DNA of 64,000 nucleotides from Gentiana macrophylla (taxonomy: Eukaryota; Streptophyta; Magnoliopsida; Gentianales; Gentianaceae): NCBI GenBank assembly GCA_026214975.1, contig JAOBSW010000921.1, positions 1-64,000 of the forward strand, in the 5' to 3' direction. The notes beneath the pieces were generated by a model. It had not been told where the DNA came from. It searched no databases and worked only from the letters and a program-made list of their open reading frames with translations. A program made the translations under genes and the position numbers. Below are positions 1-12,092 of this stretch, in pieces (position 1 is the stretch's first letter; each line of letters begins with the position of its first letter).

Positions 1-3000
1 TTCAAATATTTGATTTCCAGAGCGCTTGCAGCTCTGTGCAAGCTTCCAAAATTTCCTGATACTGGATAAGTACAAGCTTGTGTTCAAATTTTGGCCTATT
101 TAAACTAACGCATCCATTTTCGATTAATTATCGAATCAAAAAGAAACAAAATGTTATAAATAATTTTAATTTCCGATTTATTTTGGAATAGTTTTAATTA
201 ATTAAAATTAAAATTAAAATCGTTTAAAATTAATCGTTAATTTTATTTCGATTAAAATCATTTAATTAATTAAATGTTAATTAGTTAATTGATTGGATAA
301 AATTATTTAATACATTAAATGTTAATTGATTAATTAAGACGCAAGTAGTTAATTTTTAATTTTATCTTTTTCATAAGATGTCATTGTATGGATTAGATAT
401 AAGAGATATAATATGGCCATTATATGCACTCGATTGATCTGCGGACTCGACCGATAGGATAGATGTGAATGATTTAATTTTTTGTTGGTTTAAAATTGTC
501 CTAGGTCACATGGAAGAACGTGACTCTAGTTTATTTTTTCTCAGATATATCTCATTCCTCGTTAGCTCCTCCTGCAGTGGCAAGTGGTGTATTTATTTTA
601 TTCGATAGAATTAAATGTAACAAGAATGGAGCGTAAGATGGAGACTAAAGAAAGATTTAAAATAAAGATCCCATCTGAGAAATTCGAGATTAAAGATCCT
701 ATTGGCGGTTACATAAATACCTTAGATTGTGACCCGCGGGTTTCACAAATTGTATTCAAACCGCACTCTAGAAAAAAGTCCATGATCATACCGGTTACTT
801 TACGCATTTATTTATTTTGTGCTTGTATTTATTTTATATGATAATGATAGATGCAATGGCTAGGCACGCATCTAGATAAATGTGTAGGATGTATGTCTAT
901 AGAGATAGATATATTTGATTAGACCGTAATTAAAATTAATTAAGTGAATTAATTTACGTAAATACTTTCCACAACAAAGAATCAAGTTGAAATTGCCTCC
1001 CATATTATAATGACGGTGAAGAGACCTTGTTCGATCCAACTCATCACCAAAGCAGGGGTTGACTACCTCGGTATATCGTCATTTTTTTAGATACGATCGT
1101 ATGAGATCTCATGAATATCAAGTTATGACTTGACTAAGAATTCTCTCGCCACTAGCCAAAGCGGGTCGCTTGGATTTTGTGAGGCAAGTGGTTTGACTAC
1201 TTCATAAGATGAAAATTGCTAAAGAGTTGACTAACAAAACAACAAGAAATGATAAGATACGATCGACAAAGCGGTTGTTGTCTACCTATTAGACTATTTT
1301 CGCCCACTTGCCAAAGCGGGGTCGCGGGTAGTTTAGTGATCTTGTCCACTAAAGAAATTAATAATTCTTGAAAGTCAATCTAAGTAGCTGACTAATGAAA
1401 GAAATCATAAATCAAAAGATCATTTTTGATTTTGCAGATAAACAACAACACTCATTTATTTTCATTTTTATGTTGTAGTTTTAGCAAACTTTATATTTAT
1501 GTTTAATTTTCGATTAGTAAAACCAAATTATGATCAGTAATTTTGAGAAACGCCCTCAAATATGGTTAAGTAATTTTAACTTTTAAAATAAGCAATGACA
1601 CGAGCAATCCTGCTATAGTAGTTGAGAGAGACATGAGACTACATATTTGATGGAGTACTCCAGACTTTAATTATTAATGAAAGCGGAAGCTCATGATATG
1701 ATTAAATCTATTGAAATAAGTTTCAATGAATTAGTCATATATTGATACGATCCAAGATGATCATTCACCATAATGATGACAATTAATTCAAACGCTGGAT
1801 AACAATGACCACGCCTAATTTTGGAAAGGTTGTTTTCAAAATTGTAAGATTTAAGCATCGACTTAATTCTATCATTGCTTAACGGTTAATTAAATAGTCA
1901 ATGTTTTGAATACGATTCAAAGGTTAAATAAACTATTTAATAAACTTTAGATTTTCTTTATGAAAGGAAATTAAGGATATGGCTCTTGTGATCTTTCTTA
2001 AGTCTTATGAAGACTACAATAAGAAACATTTTTCAAGTGCTTAAAGGATTGAAAGAAAAGTTGTGGCATGTGCTTAAATAGAGAGCTTATCAAGTCTCTA
2101 TTCGAGCAAGTCTGGCTGAGATAAATCTATCTAAGTTCAAGCTCGACTTTGATATATGATATCTCATGCGAGTGTGATTTAATTGGAAAGATTAAATGCA
2201 GATATAAGGTGAAGCAAACGTTGTAACACTTACTACACACTGGATCTAGTAAACTGGAAGCGGAACTAAATAAATGTTATCATGTTCCGGTTCTTATGAA
2301 GAACATACTTTTCGCTTATTTGTTAGGATTTAGTAGACATATTCAATTATAAAGAATAAATGTTATTCGATAAAGTGGAAGGTCACCAATCTAACATACT
2401 AGATTGATGTCACTATATAGATGATATATGTGATGGGATCTCAACTAAATATTTGTATGGTTATTATCCTTGATTTATGGTTACTTCTAGGTACAAATTT
2501 CTATGGAAGTGGAAGCGTAATCAAACGTCATTCTCGATGATGATGAACCATATGATTATGAATCTATGGGTTATAATGATCTTATCCAAAGAGGACTAAA
2601 ATACCCTTTAAGAAAAGGTTATGAAAACTAAGATTGACTAAAGCCTAAACATATTGATGTTTGTTGGCTTGTGACAATTTATACCATAAACAATTGTTTG
2701 TCTCTCTTGACTATTTTTTAGTTGAATGTACTTATTGAAGTACGACACTCGAAAGCCCAAAAGTTCGAGCTAGTACGAATACGTAGATTGATTTAGCTAC
2801 TTAGAATTAATCTTCAATTGATTGAAGTAATTAATACCTGGCGGTGTTTCGTAAGTCGCCTCAAAAGGAATAAGATTCTCCTTGAAGGATACCATCTTTG
2901 GGATACGCAATTAGATTGTGTTCTCAAAATAGAAACAACACTTTATATGATAAAGTGTGACGAAGCTACGCTAAGTATCCTTTACCCGCTTCGGATAAGG

Positions 3001-3189
3001 CCCTTATACTTAACCGAGTTCCAAAGATAAATGTTGAATAAATTCCATATTGGGGATATGGAAGAAGATGATTTTAATCTATCTTAACCGATGATTTGAA
3101 GTTGTCATAGCAGAGTTAGAAAGGCTTGAGCCTAGTATTTACATATGCAACTTTGTGGAATGTCTTAGCAAATACGCTGATATTATTTA

Positions 3190-3310
3190 CTTGTCCAGGA
3201 GCAAAATGTTTGTCTCCAAACATGTTGTCTTCAAGAGGAAGTGTTTCTTCCAAAAGAAACAAAGGGAGCAGATTTAGATCTCAAATGTAGTTTAAGAGAA
3301 CCAATGGAAT
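3190..3310 (+). pseudogene. Copia integrase C-terminal segment, frameshifted
   Basis: In two frames the segment reads as the plant Copia motif that follows the integrase core: KMFVSKHVVF, then VFLPKETKG. This matches the family pattern of F-V-S-R-H/N-x-x-F-L-E-x-E. The inverted copy (62160-62240, minus strand) shows the same KEVFLPKET residues, which supports real homology. A frame change at the AAGAGGAAG stretch splits the motif. The family role is binding and integrating the cDNA. This copy cannot encode it as read. Confidence 0.6.
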
Positions 3311-3699
3311 ACGAGCGCACGCCGCGATAGCTTATGAGGTAGAACACCGCCGCTGCACACAAAAGTTCTCAGAAGTCTATGGATAACCTCAAGCCCGAAA
3401 GTGGTCTGGCCGTATGTTCATCTTGATGAATGAATATCTCACCACTTACATGAAGGAATGTTTGAAAGGCAAGATTGAGAGATATGGCCAGAGCCATAAT
3501 ATCCGAATTAGATTCCATCGCTGACTACCAAAGTTAGCTAACCCAGTATGTCTTATCTGCAGGTAATGTCCCCTGTAAAGCCGAGCCTGGGCCCTCTATT
3601 CGGACTATGCTTATTGTAACTTCGTATCATGGCTATATGATGTTGTTGAAGACGTTGGGCGTAAATCTCATGTTCATAGATTTATGACATGATATGTAA

Positions 3700-4740
3700 G
3701 CTCACTAGATCCATTTATGGACTCAAACAAGTTTCTCTAGACAATTTCTTTGTTTGATAATCAAAAGGAGTTTGATTTAGACAAAGTAAGGATATGCCCA
3801 ATGTGCAAGATGGATAGTGGGTGGGTGTTATGATTTTTGAGCAAGGTATTAGATATCTCTCTCAGAATTATCACCCCATGTCACAAACCAATTAATGTTT
3901 GTAGCTCAAGGTCTTTACTTAAAGCACTTGGATTAGCAGCCTTATTTTGGAAATAAGAATCTATAGCGATAGATTTAATCATTGTTAGATTATAGTTTAC
4001 TCTATATAGATGTGATGCTAAAAGGAGTTTAGCATAGATCACGAATGGAGATGCCGCTAGCCGGTGTTCTCAAGATCTATCTATTTAGATGTTAGTCCTA
4101 AAGATTTGAGGTGAAAGATGATGCTTATGGAAGGTTTCCTTCGCATCATGATATAGAACCATCTTATGTAATGCCGATGTTCATAGTCCATGAATAGTCA
4201 TGAGCAAGTATGAAAGTAAATCTAGTTGAATGTCGAGAATATCCTTAAACAAGTTAAGGATGGTTTCCTAGTTTATTGAAACTTGGAATTAAATAAACGT
4301 AGATATACGACGTGATATCCCGAGTCTTACGCAAGGAGAGTGAGCTACAATCCTGGGTTTGCAAATACTTTGAATAAGTGATACAAAGGAGTCGGAAATG
4401 TTCTAGCCTACGGGTCACCAGAATTCTACAATTAGGCCGAACACAAGAAGGGCTTCAGAGCGCAAATGAGCAAAGATATGGATCTGAATGTTCATTCCCT
4501 AACCTTGTACGGTTCTTCCACTTTTTCTATATAGCCGATATAAGTAAGTGGATTCATTGCTTCAAGCAAGGACCTGTGGTCTCGCCAGAGATTCATGTGT
4601 GTCGAGGCGGTTCCTTTGACTTGACTCATATGGAACGTGATATGAAGATAGTCCGAGTCCCCACGTATAGCGATCCGCTTACGGCTGTGGATGGTCAAGT
4701 AGTATTGCATTGAGATTCTTGTGTTTCAACTTGGTCTTGT
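3700..4740 (+). pseudogene. Copia reverse transcriptase / RNase H remnants
   Basis: Near 3708-3731 the translation gives SIYGLKQ, the conserved Copia RT motif before the palm-thumb region, followed at once by stops. Between 4200 and 4300 there are remnants of the RT-RNase H connection. The open stretch 4378-4713 ends with residues like HMERDMKIVRVPT followed by DPLT. This is the RNase H tail that normally reads GDMxIxRVPTxxNIADPLTK. The PPT and LTR follow within 60 bp, as expected for the last pol domain. The catalytic YVDD box was not found intact. Confidence 0.6.
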
Positions 4741-4763
4741 GTGTGCAAGTGATTGGTTTTAGG

Positions 4764-4774
4764 CCTGGGGAGAT
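4764..4774 (+). other. Polypurine tract of F1 copy 1
   Basis: The purine run CCTGGGGAGAT sits immediately 5' of TGTTG, the first bases of the LTR. This is the plus-strand priming site of a Copia element. The inverted copy has the matching GTGGGAGAT just outside its LTR at 60679. Confidence 0.8.
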
Positions 4775-4804
4775 TGTTGAATAAGGTCTCAAACCCAATC
4801 GGTT

Positions 4805-4826
4805 GACCGATCCGACCGGTCGGATC
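4805..4826. promoter_or_regulatory. GC-rich dyad in F1 LTR
   Basis: GACCGATCC and GACCGGTC occur side by side about 30 bp into the LTR. The other full F1 LTR has a related stretch at 60628-60655. The half-sites resemble those of the 28-bp dyad found in the Athila element (see 22296, 30753 and 33072). Function is inferred only. Confidence 0.4.
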
Positions 4827-5716
4827 ATTTCTACTATTTCTTTATGTTTATACATATATTAAAATGGTTTTTTTCGTTGTCATATATATGTTCTTTAAGA
4901 TCCAATTATGAATTGTTTTATGATAACGCCCTTAGTATTAAATCGATGACAGAGAAACCATGATAGGCGATTATGGTTGATGAGGTTTCTAGCCACGGAG
5001 CGATCATGCGGTAGTTGATCGGGTATGACATCAAGCACGCGGAGTATACATTATTGGTCGTCCGGGAATCGCGTGATCCTATGTTCGGGATCGAATATCC
5101 GAAATGGCCTTCAGATAAGGAATGTCTTACTCGTGAATCTTTGCAAAGTGGGAGTAAACGAGTTACTTTGAGAGAGCATGATATCCGTGATTATAAGATA
5201 CGGTCGCTGATGTTTTGACACTGACTAACGACCGATGGATATTATTACAAATGATAGATTGTAAGTTACACGGCAACTATTTCACATGAAAGGTAGTAGT
5301 CATTGCATTTGACTCTTCCGATGATCGGGGTCACAAGCAGTGTTGCTGTGACGCTATCCCGTGATCGTTAGCACTTTAAGGGCATTTTCGTGCACTTGCA
5401 CTTTGTGTCTCGCGCCAACATATTCGAAGCCTATCGGGTCACACACATAAGAACATCTAGCCGGATTAAAATGTGGATATAGATAATAACCAAATAAGGA
5501 AAGTTTATCTCGAGACTATAAAGGTTATAAAGTGGTAAATTAATATTGTGGTATTTATTTATTATGAATAAATTAAATACAAGATATTAATAATATTATA
5601 TTAATTGAAGAATATTCTGATGCCAATTTATTGGCTAAGGTATGCAATTTTTGTATGTATAAGATACACTTGATTGTGTAATTTAATTAATGGTGTTACT
5701 AAATATTAATATTAGA

Positions 5717-5721
<5 letters not shown>

Positions 5722-5774
<53 letters not shown>
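5722..5774. repeat. (TA)n microsatellite in LTR
   Basis: About 26 TA units lie inside the F1 LTR. The other F1 LTR has only a short interrupted TA tract at this place, so this is an expansion after insertion or a copy-specific variant. Confidence 0.9.
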
Positions 5775-5777
<3 letters not shown>

Positions 5778-6105
5778 CTCATGAGTGCATGTGTGCAAAA
5801 GTGCAAGTTGGTACTATGCATGCGCATGTTTGTATAATATATATATTAATAGATTTATGTGTGTTATATATTGATATATACACACACAGTAAATTAATTT
5901 TATTGAATATAATAAAAGATAAATATTGTCAATATAAGATATTGACAATATCTTGAAATATTCAATATGAGATATTGACAATATCCTAGATTTATTTGAT
6001 ATAAGATATTATAATAAAATGTATAAATCAATCAATTATATTTTCCTTATTTTATTGAAAAAGGTTTTCTCTCCTCCACACTTTGATACGGGCGCCACCT
6101 TCTAC

Positions 6106-6113
6106 TATAAATA
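6106..6113 (+). promoter_or_regulatory. TATA box of F1 LTR promoter
   Basis: TATAAATA stands in the LTR, followed by GA-rich transcribed sequence. The inverted full LTR has the same box at 59062-59069 (minus strand), and the fragment has CTATAAAAG at about 54499-54507. Conservation in three copies supports it as the element promoter. Confidence 0.6.
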
Positions 6114-6906
6114 AGAGGTGGGTGTCAAACTCTTTATACATCACAATTGCAAGAGCTCATAGTTCTTGTGTAAAAAAGAGAGAGCATCTTTTGCAGAGTT
6201 GGGAGAGAGGAAAAAGGCCGGCCTAGCAACCGGAGTTTTCCAATAGCAATCCATGATGGGATTCCGCGGTCGCCGTGGTGGATCAAGTGGCAGAGGCCGA
6301 ACACTGGGCGGCTCTATGCAGTAACTACTCTCCTTAGACGGTCAAAGGCCGATCTTATAGATCAACCAAGGTAACCACCGCCTACTACTTGTTTGTTTAT
6401 TGCTTAAACGGTCCATCTGGGTCGATAGAAATAAATTTTTGAATTCCCTGCCTCCCGCCAGAGATTTTCTAACATGCACTTCTTTATTGGCGGGTGAACT
6501 CTCATAGATTTAACTATCCTCACGCCACTCATGATAAACTACCGAATCCAAAATTCCATTGCCTTCATAAGCGCTGGTGAAACATGATTCATGATAAAGC
6601 CGTGGTCAACTCTAGTCAAAGCAATATGCTATCGACTACACACCAAGGGAAGTGAGTTATACGTGCTTAAAATGGTGCTCTTGATGTAATATGTGCTTAA
6701 TACGCCACTACTCCGTATGGGCATTTACTTCTACTCGCATAAAGTAAAACAAAGATGAAGTCAATTAACTCAAAAGATCAAAGATATCATCATTTTTCAA
6801 ATTTTATCAAAAGAATCAAAGTCTAAGTGGTGAATCGTGCATCAAAGAGAATCAAGATAATCACGCAATTTACGGAATATAATGTTAAGAAGCTAATGAC
6901 GCTCTT

Positions 6907-6940
6907 CACCCCCCACTTAATCAAAACATTGTCCCCAATG
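6907..6940 (-). other. Polypurine tract and ACAATG-type 3' motif of Gypsy element
   Basis: On the minus strand this reads CATTGGGGACAATG, then AAGTGGGGGGTG. This combination is typical of the end of the coding part and the PPT of Athila-group elements. It fixes the orientation and places the 3' LTR start near 6906. Confidence 0.6.
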
Positions 6941-7267
6941 TAAGATGAAAATGAAAAGGAACTTAGCTTCAAGTTATGGTGGAACTAAAGAAGAATCGGA
7001 TCGTCGATAAATTATCGCGGCTTAGGTAAGTAATCCTGAAGAATTGCCGCTAAGAATCTCAAACAAACCAAGAAGAATAGTGGTGACAAGAAATCAGATA
7101 ATAAAATAGCGGCAATAAAAGAGAAAAATAATTAACTCTAAAACAAATTAAGCCGACAAAATCATTATAATAAAATTATTCTCGCTACATCAACTAAGTA
7201 GGAAAACAAAACAAAACTAAAAATAAGAAAATGGAAAACAACAAGAAAAAGAAATAAAAGCTAATCA

Positions 7268-8305
7268 TCATCGTAAAACCCTCCTACCAACTCCTGTGCT
7301 CAAACCGGAGGTGGTGCAGAACTTGAGGTGGCGCTGTGGAAGAAGATGCTCTACGACGAAGGGCGCTCCTAGGTGGCGGGTAGCAGACGGAACTCCTAGA
7401 AAGTCAATAATCCGATCCATCTTAAGATGTAGACTCGCACCTTCTCGTGAATGCTCCTCAAGCAAGGCTCTTCGAGTCCCCGGTGCTCCATGCACCTAAT
7501 TACGCCCTCTTTGCTTTGCCCCTGCCTCTCAGCATTTCTCGAGACCGACCGCAAACCGAGCCGTGGCTTGTGGTCCTCCCAATCATCATCGAAGAGCATC
7601 TTCACCTCGCCCTCCAAAGCAAACATATCAATCATCGCTCAGATGGGTAAATACCAAGGCCGTAAGCCGCAAAGAAACTCGTGAATACGGGCTATGCATC
7701 GAAGCGCCGATGTTGATCAAGATCCCCGCTTCCAGATAAAACATCAATTCCGCCTCTGGTGGTGACAGAGACCGTAGTGCTTGGTCGGCAAGGCGGGTAC
7801 AAACAACTGCTTACCATCTTCCGGTCCCAAGATAGCTCATTCTCTAGAAGATGGGTGGCTCTCTATAGGTTGCGCTCCATTGCACCCCAAAATATTCAGC
7901 TATCATCTCCATCCTCTCGAGATCTTCAATGTTGCAGAGGATGTGTACTCATCCGGGGCCCACCGTGGATTACGAACCCCATAATACTCGTTGATCCGCT
8001 CAATCGAAAATCAACTTTAACCCCTCGGACCATAGCAAATGTGACTCGGGTTATGCGAAACATAAGCATAGAATTCTCTTACCACCTAGCTGCTCAACCG
8101 GGCCGGTGCCTCACCCATATTCAATATATTCAGGCCTCGTAGGCTCCGGGCAATATCGAGTCGAATCATCCAAATCTACCCTCGCTTTCAAGAATCGCCT
8201 TGCATTCCAATGGCCTCGAACGACTCGTAGAATGGCTAAAGAATGGACATGCTCAACCCCATCAATCAAAGGGTTGGCATCTCCATAGATCGCCTGGATA
8301 ACCAC
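7268..8305 (-). pseudogene. Plant transposon protein, PF20167-like, frameshifted
   Basis: Minus-strand frames join into a protein resembling the putative plant transposon protein family found in Athila-type Gypsy elements. Visible pieces in order are AIYGDANPLIDGVEH, VREFYAYVSHNPSHICYGPRG, FSIERINEYYG and NPRWAPDEYT. Then come LPTKHYGL and ISAMIDMFALEGEV. The VREFYA motif is the family hallmark. At least three frame changes separate the pieces. The biochemical function of the family is unknown. A similar ORF lies at 31219-32691 in the larger Athila element. Confidence 0.55.
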
Positions 8306-9860
8306 GGGACGAACAAATTAACGTTGATGCCAGGACCCATCCCGATGAGTATAAAACCGATGTCAAGTTTTTCTCAAAATAACCTCGTAAACCGGAGGTA
8401 GGTACGTTTACCGCCAAACTTTTTCTCGATTTCTTCGGGACCGTGCTCTCGATGATAAAAGATGAAGAATTTTCGCAGCTTCACCAGAAAAGAAAAGACT
8501 ACGTAACAACAACATGGTTGGAAAATGGGTGTTTAGGTTTGTAAAATAGAATAAAATGGTTTTGTTATGGTGGTGATTTTGGGGTGATAATGGTGGTGAT
8601 GGTAATAAATATATGAAGAAGGAAGAAATGGAAGAATTTTGGTGAATGAAAGAGATGATAATAATAAGAATGATGATATTGGTGAAGATGGGTGGTTTAA
8701 ATAGGAAGAAGTGTAGTGAATGTGGATTGTTTTAGTGGGATAAGTGGGTATAGAAGTTATTAGGTGAGGGATTTGACGAGGTGATTGACGGGATTGAGGT
8801 GGAGTTATGGTGAGTGGGAAAGATAAAAATTTGAAATGAGGGAAAAAGTGGGGCATGTCACTGATCGATCAGATCCGGTGCAACGTGTGTCCTCCACGTG
8901 TCTCTAAAAATCAGCTTTATAACCCGACATTCGTAAATTTAAAAATCTAGCCTCGGTAAACCGGAGGTAACCTAGTGGTTTACCGGGTTACTTTTTCCTA
9001 GATTTCTTTGTCCGCTTTATCTCGCACACTTTGCTCAACCTCTCCGCTTCAATTCTCGACCTCAAATTGATTAGACCTTTGCTCTTTCCATTGCTATTTC
9101 GACTCAAAACCTAACCTACTTCACTAGAATCCACAACGAGGTAAAAACCTTTCCACAACCATCGGTTTCAAGCCTAAGTGGTGTCAGAGATGAAAAAAAG
9201 CCTCCCCTTCATCTCGGCTACTTTTATTCATTCCTAATCTACCTAAGGGTTTGAAGAAATAGTTCTCGAGTTTATAGTCGCCACTGACTTTCTTCAGATC
9301 TCCGATCATTCAAGTGGTTGAGATTTAACTCGCCAAACTTTTGCTCCAGAGGTTTGCACTTTTATAGAACCTTTTGAGCCCTCTTCCTAGAACGCCTATC
9401 TCTTAGATTGCATACTAGGTCCGCTTCACGCCAAGATTTAAACTTTAGACCCAAGACTCCACGCTTTCCACTTTTAGCTTAACTCGCTCACTACGAACAC
9501 GGAAGGACAAGCTTCCGTGAGCATCTTGTCGTGGTCCTTTTTTTCTCTTTCTCTCAAGATTAGTCTCATAAATTCCTGGTCAACGGTTTCTATGACAACC
9601 CTCTATTCTTATGCCCCTATCTCCATAATTTCCACCTTTCTTGAAGCATACGTCATCTTGCAACTTTCCTGCTTATTTTCAGATTCTAAGATCTTAAAAG
9701 ATACAAGATCATTATTCATCCTAGAGTAATCTCCCATTATCAAATCCATAACCGCCTCGCTTGTCGCTAAGAAATATCTCCCTAACGTAACGGGGTACTA
9801 TGGTCCTCCTGCACGCCTATCATCAGAAAATCAATAGGATATGTGCCTTAATTGTACACT
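8306..9860. other. Non-coding Gypsy-derived stretch
   Basis: No credible gene was found. 8530-8860 is low-complexity GT-rich DNA (GGTGGTGAT-like). The phrase GGTAAACCGGAGGTA recurs near 8389 and 8952, and related GGTAAACCGG or GGGTTACCGG phrases occur at 10571, 11415 and 11858. This suggests that LTR or leader material of one family is scattered here. Confidence 0.4.
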
Positions 9861-10050
9861 TCTAAGTAGATCGCCGGCATATCTCTAGTTCTATCGACGA
9901 AGGTCATGGTCCCGGTTTGATTCATTATGACCGGAAGCTTGATCTTTGACAAAGCGGAAAATGGTAGAATGTTGCAACTCGAGCCGCAGTCGCAGAGACC
10001 TAATCCTACCGATATACCATTACCGTAAATTGGGAGTTAGAACGCGCTGT
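9860..10050 (-). pseudogene. Retroviral-type aspartic protease remnant (Gypsy)
   Basis: Minus-strand translation gives CDCGSSCNILPFSALSKIKL, then VDRTRDMPAIYLEV. This matches the Athila/Tat protease pattern C-D-x-G-A/S-S-x-N-x-x-P, followed about 30 residues later by R-x-P-x-G-I-x-x-D/E-V. The catalytic D-x-G-S is present with Cys between Asp and Gly. Stops flank it on both sides. The family role is cleaving the gag-pol polyprotein. Confidence 0.6.
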
Positions 10051-10714
10051 GGTCTCCTAACTTCACCACGGTGTCCGAGTCTTGGTAATCCTCGTGCTTA
10101 GAGAACATCGTGTCGATCCTCTTCAAGATCATCGGAATCATAATCCAAGACGATATATCGCTTAACTCATAAGGAAACTCACCCGCCGATACGCGCTATA
10201 CTCCTTCAAGTTCTATTCGTGCTCTTGCTTGATTGCTTTCTCCTCTTTTCCCAACCGCTTTATAGTTTCATAATGCTCTCGTGTTTTTAGATCCAGGATA
10301 CATGGAAATCGGTGCGATGTTCAATATCGCTCTCAGGCATATTGTTTGACTTGTTTGCACTTTTTCAACTCCGGTTTGATCGAATCTATGAAGTGTTTTG
10401 ATCAACCTACAAAAGGCAAAATAAAACAAAGAAAAAGTTAGCAAGTTCCACTTCGCCTGGGTGTGATCCCAACGGTTGCGGTCCTACTAACTAAAATCAA
10501 CAGGAAGAACACAAAATAACAGGACTGCTCAGAATCAATTTTCCAGTGCCTCGTAACTCTGGGTTAGCCACGGTAAACCGGCCCAAATTTTTTTTTTTCA
10601 GCAGCTTAACATGTGTGTGTTTGATACGTAACCACTCAAGACTCAAAATAAAATAAAATAAAAGAAAACGACTTCTTAATTAGAATTAAAACTTTAAATT
10701 TAAATTGGCTATTG

Positions 10715-10732
10715 CCCCTCGCAACGGCGCCA
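10715..10732 (-). other. Primer binding site of Gypsy element
   Basis: On the minus strand it reads TGGCGCCGTTGCGAGGGG. This is close to the TGGCGCCGTTGCCGGGGA-type PBS that follows the 5' LTR of many plant Gypsy elements. It places the 5' LTR to the right, starting at about 10733. Confidence 0.7.
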
Positions 10733-12070
10733 AAAATCTTGTTCACAGATAAGTCACTAACGCTGATATTACTAGCAAGAATACTAGGTACATCGAGTAT
10801 AGTAAAATATATTAGTCAAGGTCGATCCCACGAGACAATGCAACTTATAAATAAAAATGATTCTAACCTAATTAGAAGCAACATAGAGGCAGCTATTGAC
10901 CAAATATAACATAAAAGAAAACAAACTTGGTATTCTCTCCTCTCCTCACCGATCTACTAACTTGGATTAGTTAATCGTTACGCTTACTTCCCCACATAAT
11001 TTCTTAGATTAATCGTGAGCTTTATCATTATCATATTCACCACGGTGCAATTCCTAACTCTATCTACTTGACAATGGCAATAGTCAATCTATACGCAAGC
11101 TACCCTCCTTAATTGGTCCATAATAGCCCATACAAATAAAGAACTAGAATCGCCGATATTGAGCGCTAACTCATACCGCTAACCCGCCTAGACATCTCTG
11201 GGACATTGACCAAGACGCTCCTTGTGGTCCATTCAAGACTATGTCCTAATTAATACTTCACTAATAGCTCCTTCATGTTAATTTATTTAATTACTTAATA
11301 CTAGATTGGCCGACTCTATTACTCGCTTTAATTATTCCCGCCGATCAACGAGTCAGTAGTGAATCCCGCTTAGGTTTTCTAAAACATGCCCCGGTAAATG
11401 TGTATAGACCGCCGGGTTACCGGCAATGCTTTTCCTAATTTCGATCTACATTACTTAGTACGATTAAAATAAGTAAATTATGGGATTGTTAAACATGCAC
11501 ATTAACTAAAACACATAAATATTTAACAGATCTACCATATTGAAGACAATAAAGGAACGCTCAAAACTTTATACCTTCAACAATGGTGATCTAGCTCGAT
11601 CTACTCAAGCTAAAGATGATGGAAGAAGTGGAGGAAACCGAAACAACTCTCCAAATCTTAAGAACTTTATTGCATAATAATAGTTGTAATATATGTAATG
11701 TAATATGCAAAACTTATCAAAGACTATGTAACACTCAAAGATATGTGCCCTTATATAGATACAATGACCGACTTATGACTTCTAAAACCCTAGCCGACTC
11801 GTATAATGCGCATAATCAATTTCTTGTCCAATAAGACGCTGCACATAAGGCCTAGCCTTCGGGTTACCGGGCTTTCTTTTTTCTTTTCTTCAAGCAGCTT
11901 CTTCTTGAACTTCAATCACTTGGCCCAATGTACTTCTTTCGGTTCAGATCCACTCTCCAATGCTCCAGATCCGTACATCCTATAAAACACACAAAACGAC
12001 AAAACAAGCACTCAAAACTTCGGGAAAATAGCATAGATGCATCATTTAACTCGAAACAATCACATAGCAT
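10733..12070 (-). mobile_element. Probable 5' LTR of minus-strand Gypsy element
   Basis: This is non-coding sequence adjoining the PBS. It has the GTCGATCCCACGAG-type phrase near its 3' end (10829-10842) that is common in Gypsy LTRs. The outer end is not sharply defined and 12070 is an estimate. No second copy is available for alignment. Confidence 0.4.
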
Positions 12071-12092
12071 TTAACATATATTCCACATAATA

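Larger units (their letters stand above)
1..4774 (+). mobile_element. Copia LTR retrotransposon internal region, family F1 copy 1
   Basis: This is the leader-to-RNase H part of a Ty1/Copia element, cut off at its 5' side by the window edge. The same sequence recurs inverted at 60679-64000, for example around 1680-1760 against 63700-63790. The leader (about 100-1200) also recurs inverted at 56690-58000. Order on the plus strand is AT-rich leader, untranslatable gag-like stretch, end of integrase (near 3200), RT (near 3710), RNase H tail (near 4600), then PPT and LTR. Stops and frameshifts interrupt every domain, so it is non-autonomous. The stretch 584-841 is open for 85 codons, but the homologous segment near 57240 is not conserved as a reading frame, so I do not call it a gene. 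Confidence 0.8.
4775..6474 (+). mobile_element. 3' LTR of F1 copy 1 (1.7 kb)
   Basis: The LTR begins TGTTG after the PPT and ends TTTTCTAACA, giving the canonical TG...CA ends. It aligns end to end, inverted, with 58693-60678. Its last part also matches 54245-54873 (same strand) and 58344-58692 (inverted). A TATA box lies at 6106-6113, with the GA-rich presumed transcript start about 60-100 bp downstream. A (TA)n run inside makes the length variable between copies. The 5' LTR and the target duplication partner are outside the window. The 3' flank starts TGCAC. Confidence 0.85.
6475..12070 (-). mobile_element. Decayed Athila-like Gypsy element, minus strand
   Basis: Read on the minus strand, this region has a PBS (10732-10715), a protease remnant (about 10040-9870), a PF20167-like ORF (8305-7268) and a PPT (6919-6907). 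This is the gene order of plant Athila-group Gypsy elements, but RT and integrase are not recognisable and the total is too short. A large internal deletion is likely. The 5' LTR would lie to the right of 10733. The presumed 3' LTR remnant (6475-6906) is cut at 6474 by the F1 LTR. Outer boundaries are uncertain. Confidence 0.55.

Noticed and set aside
8533..8856. 107-codon Ser/Pro/His-rich minus-strand ORF
   Set aside because: It comes from GT-rich low-complexity DNA with no domain. The composition explains the open frame.
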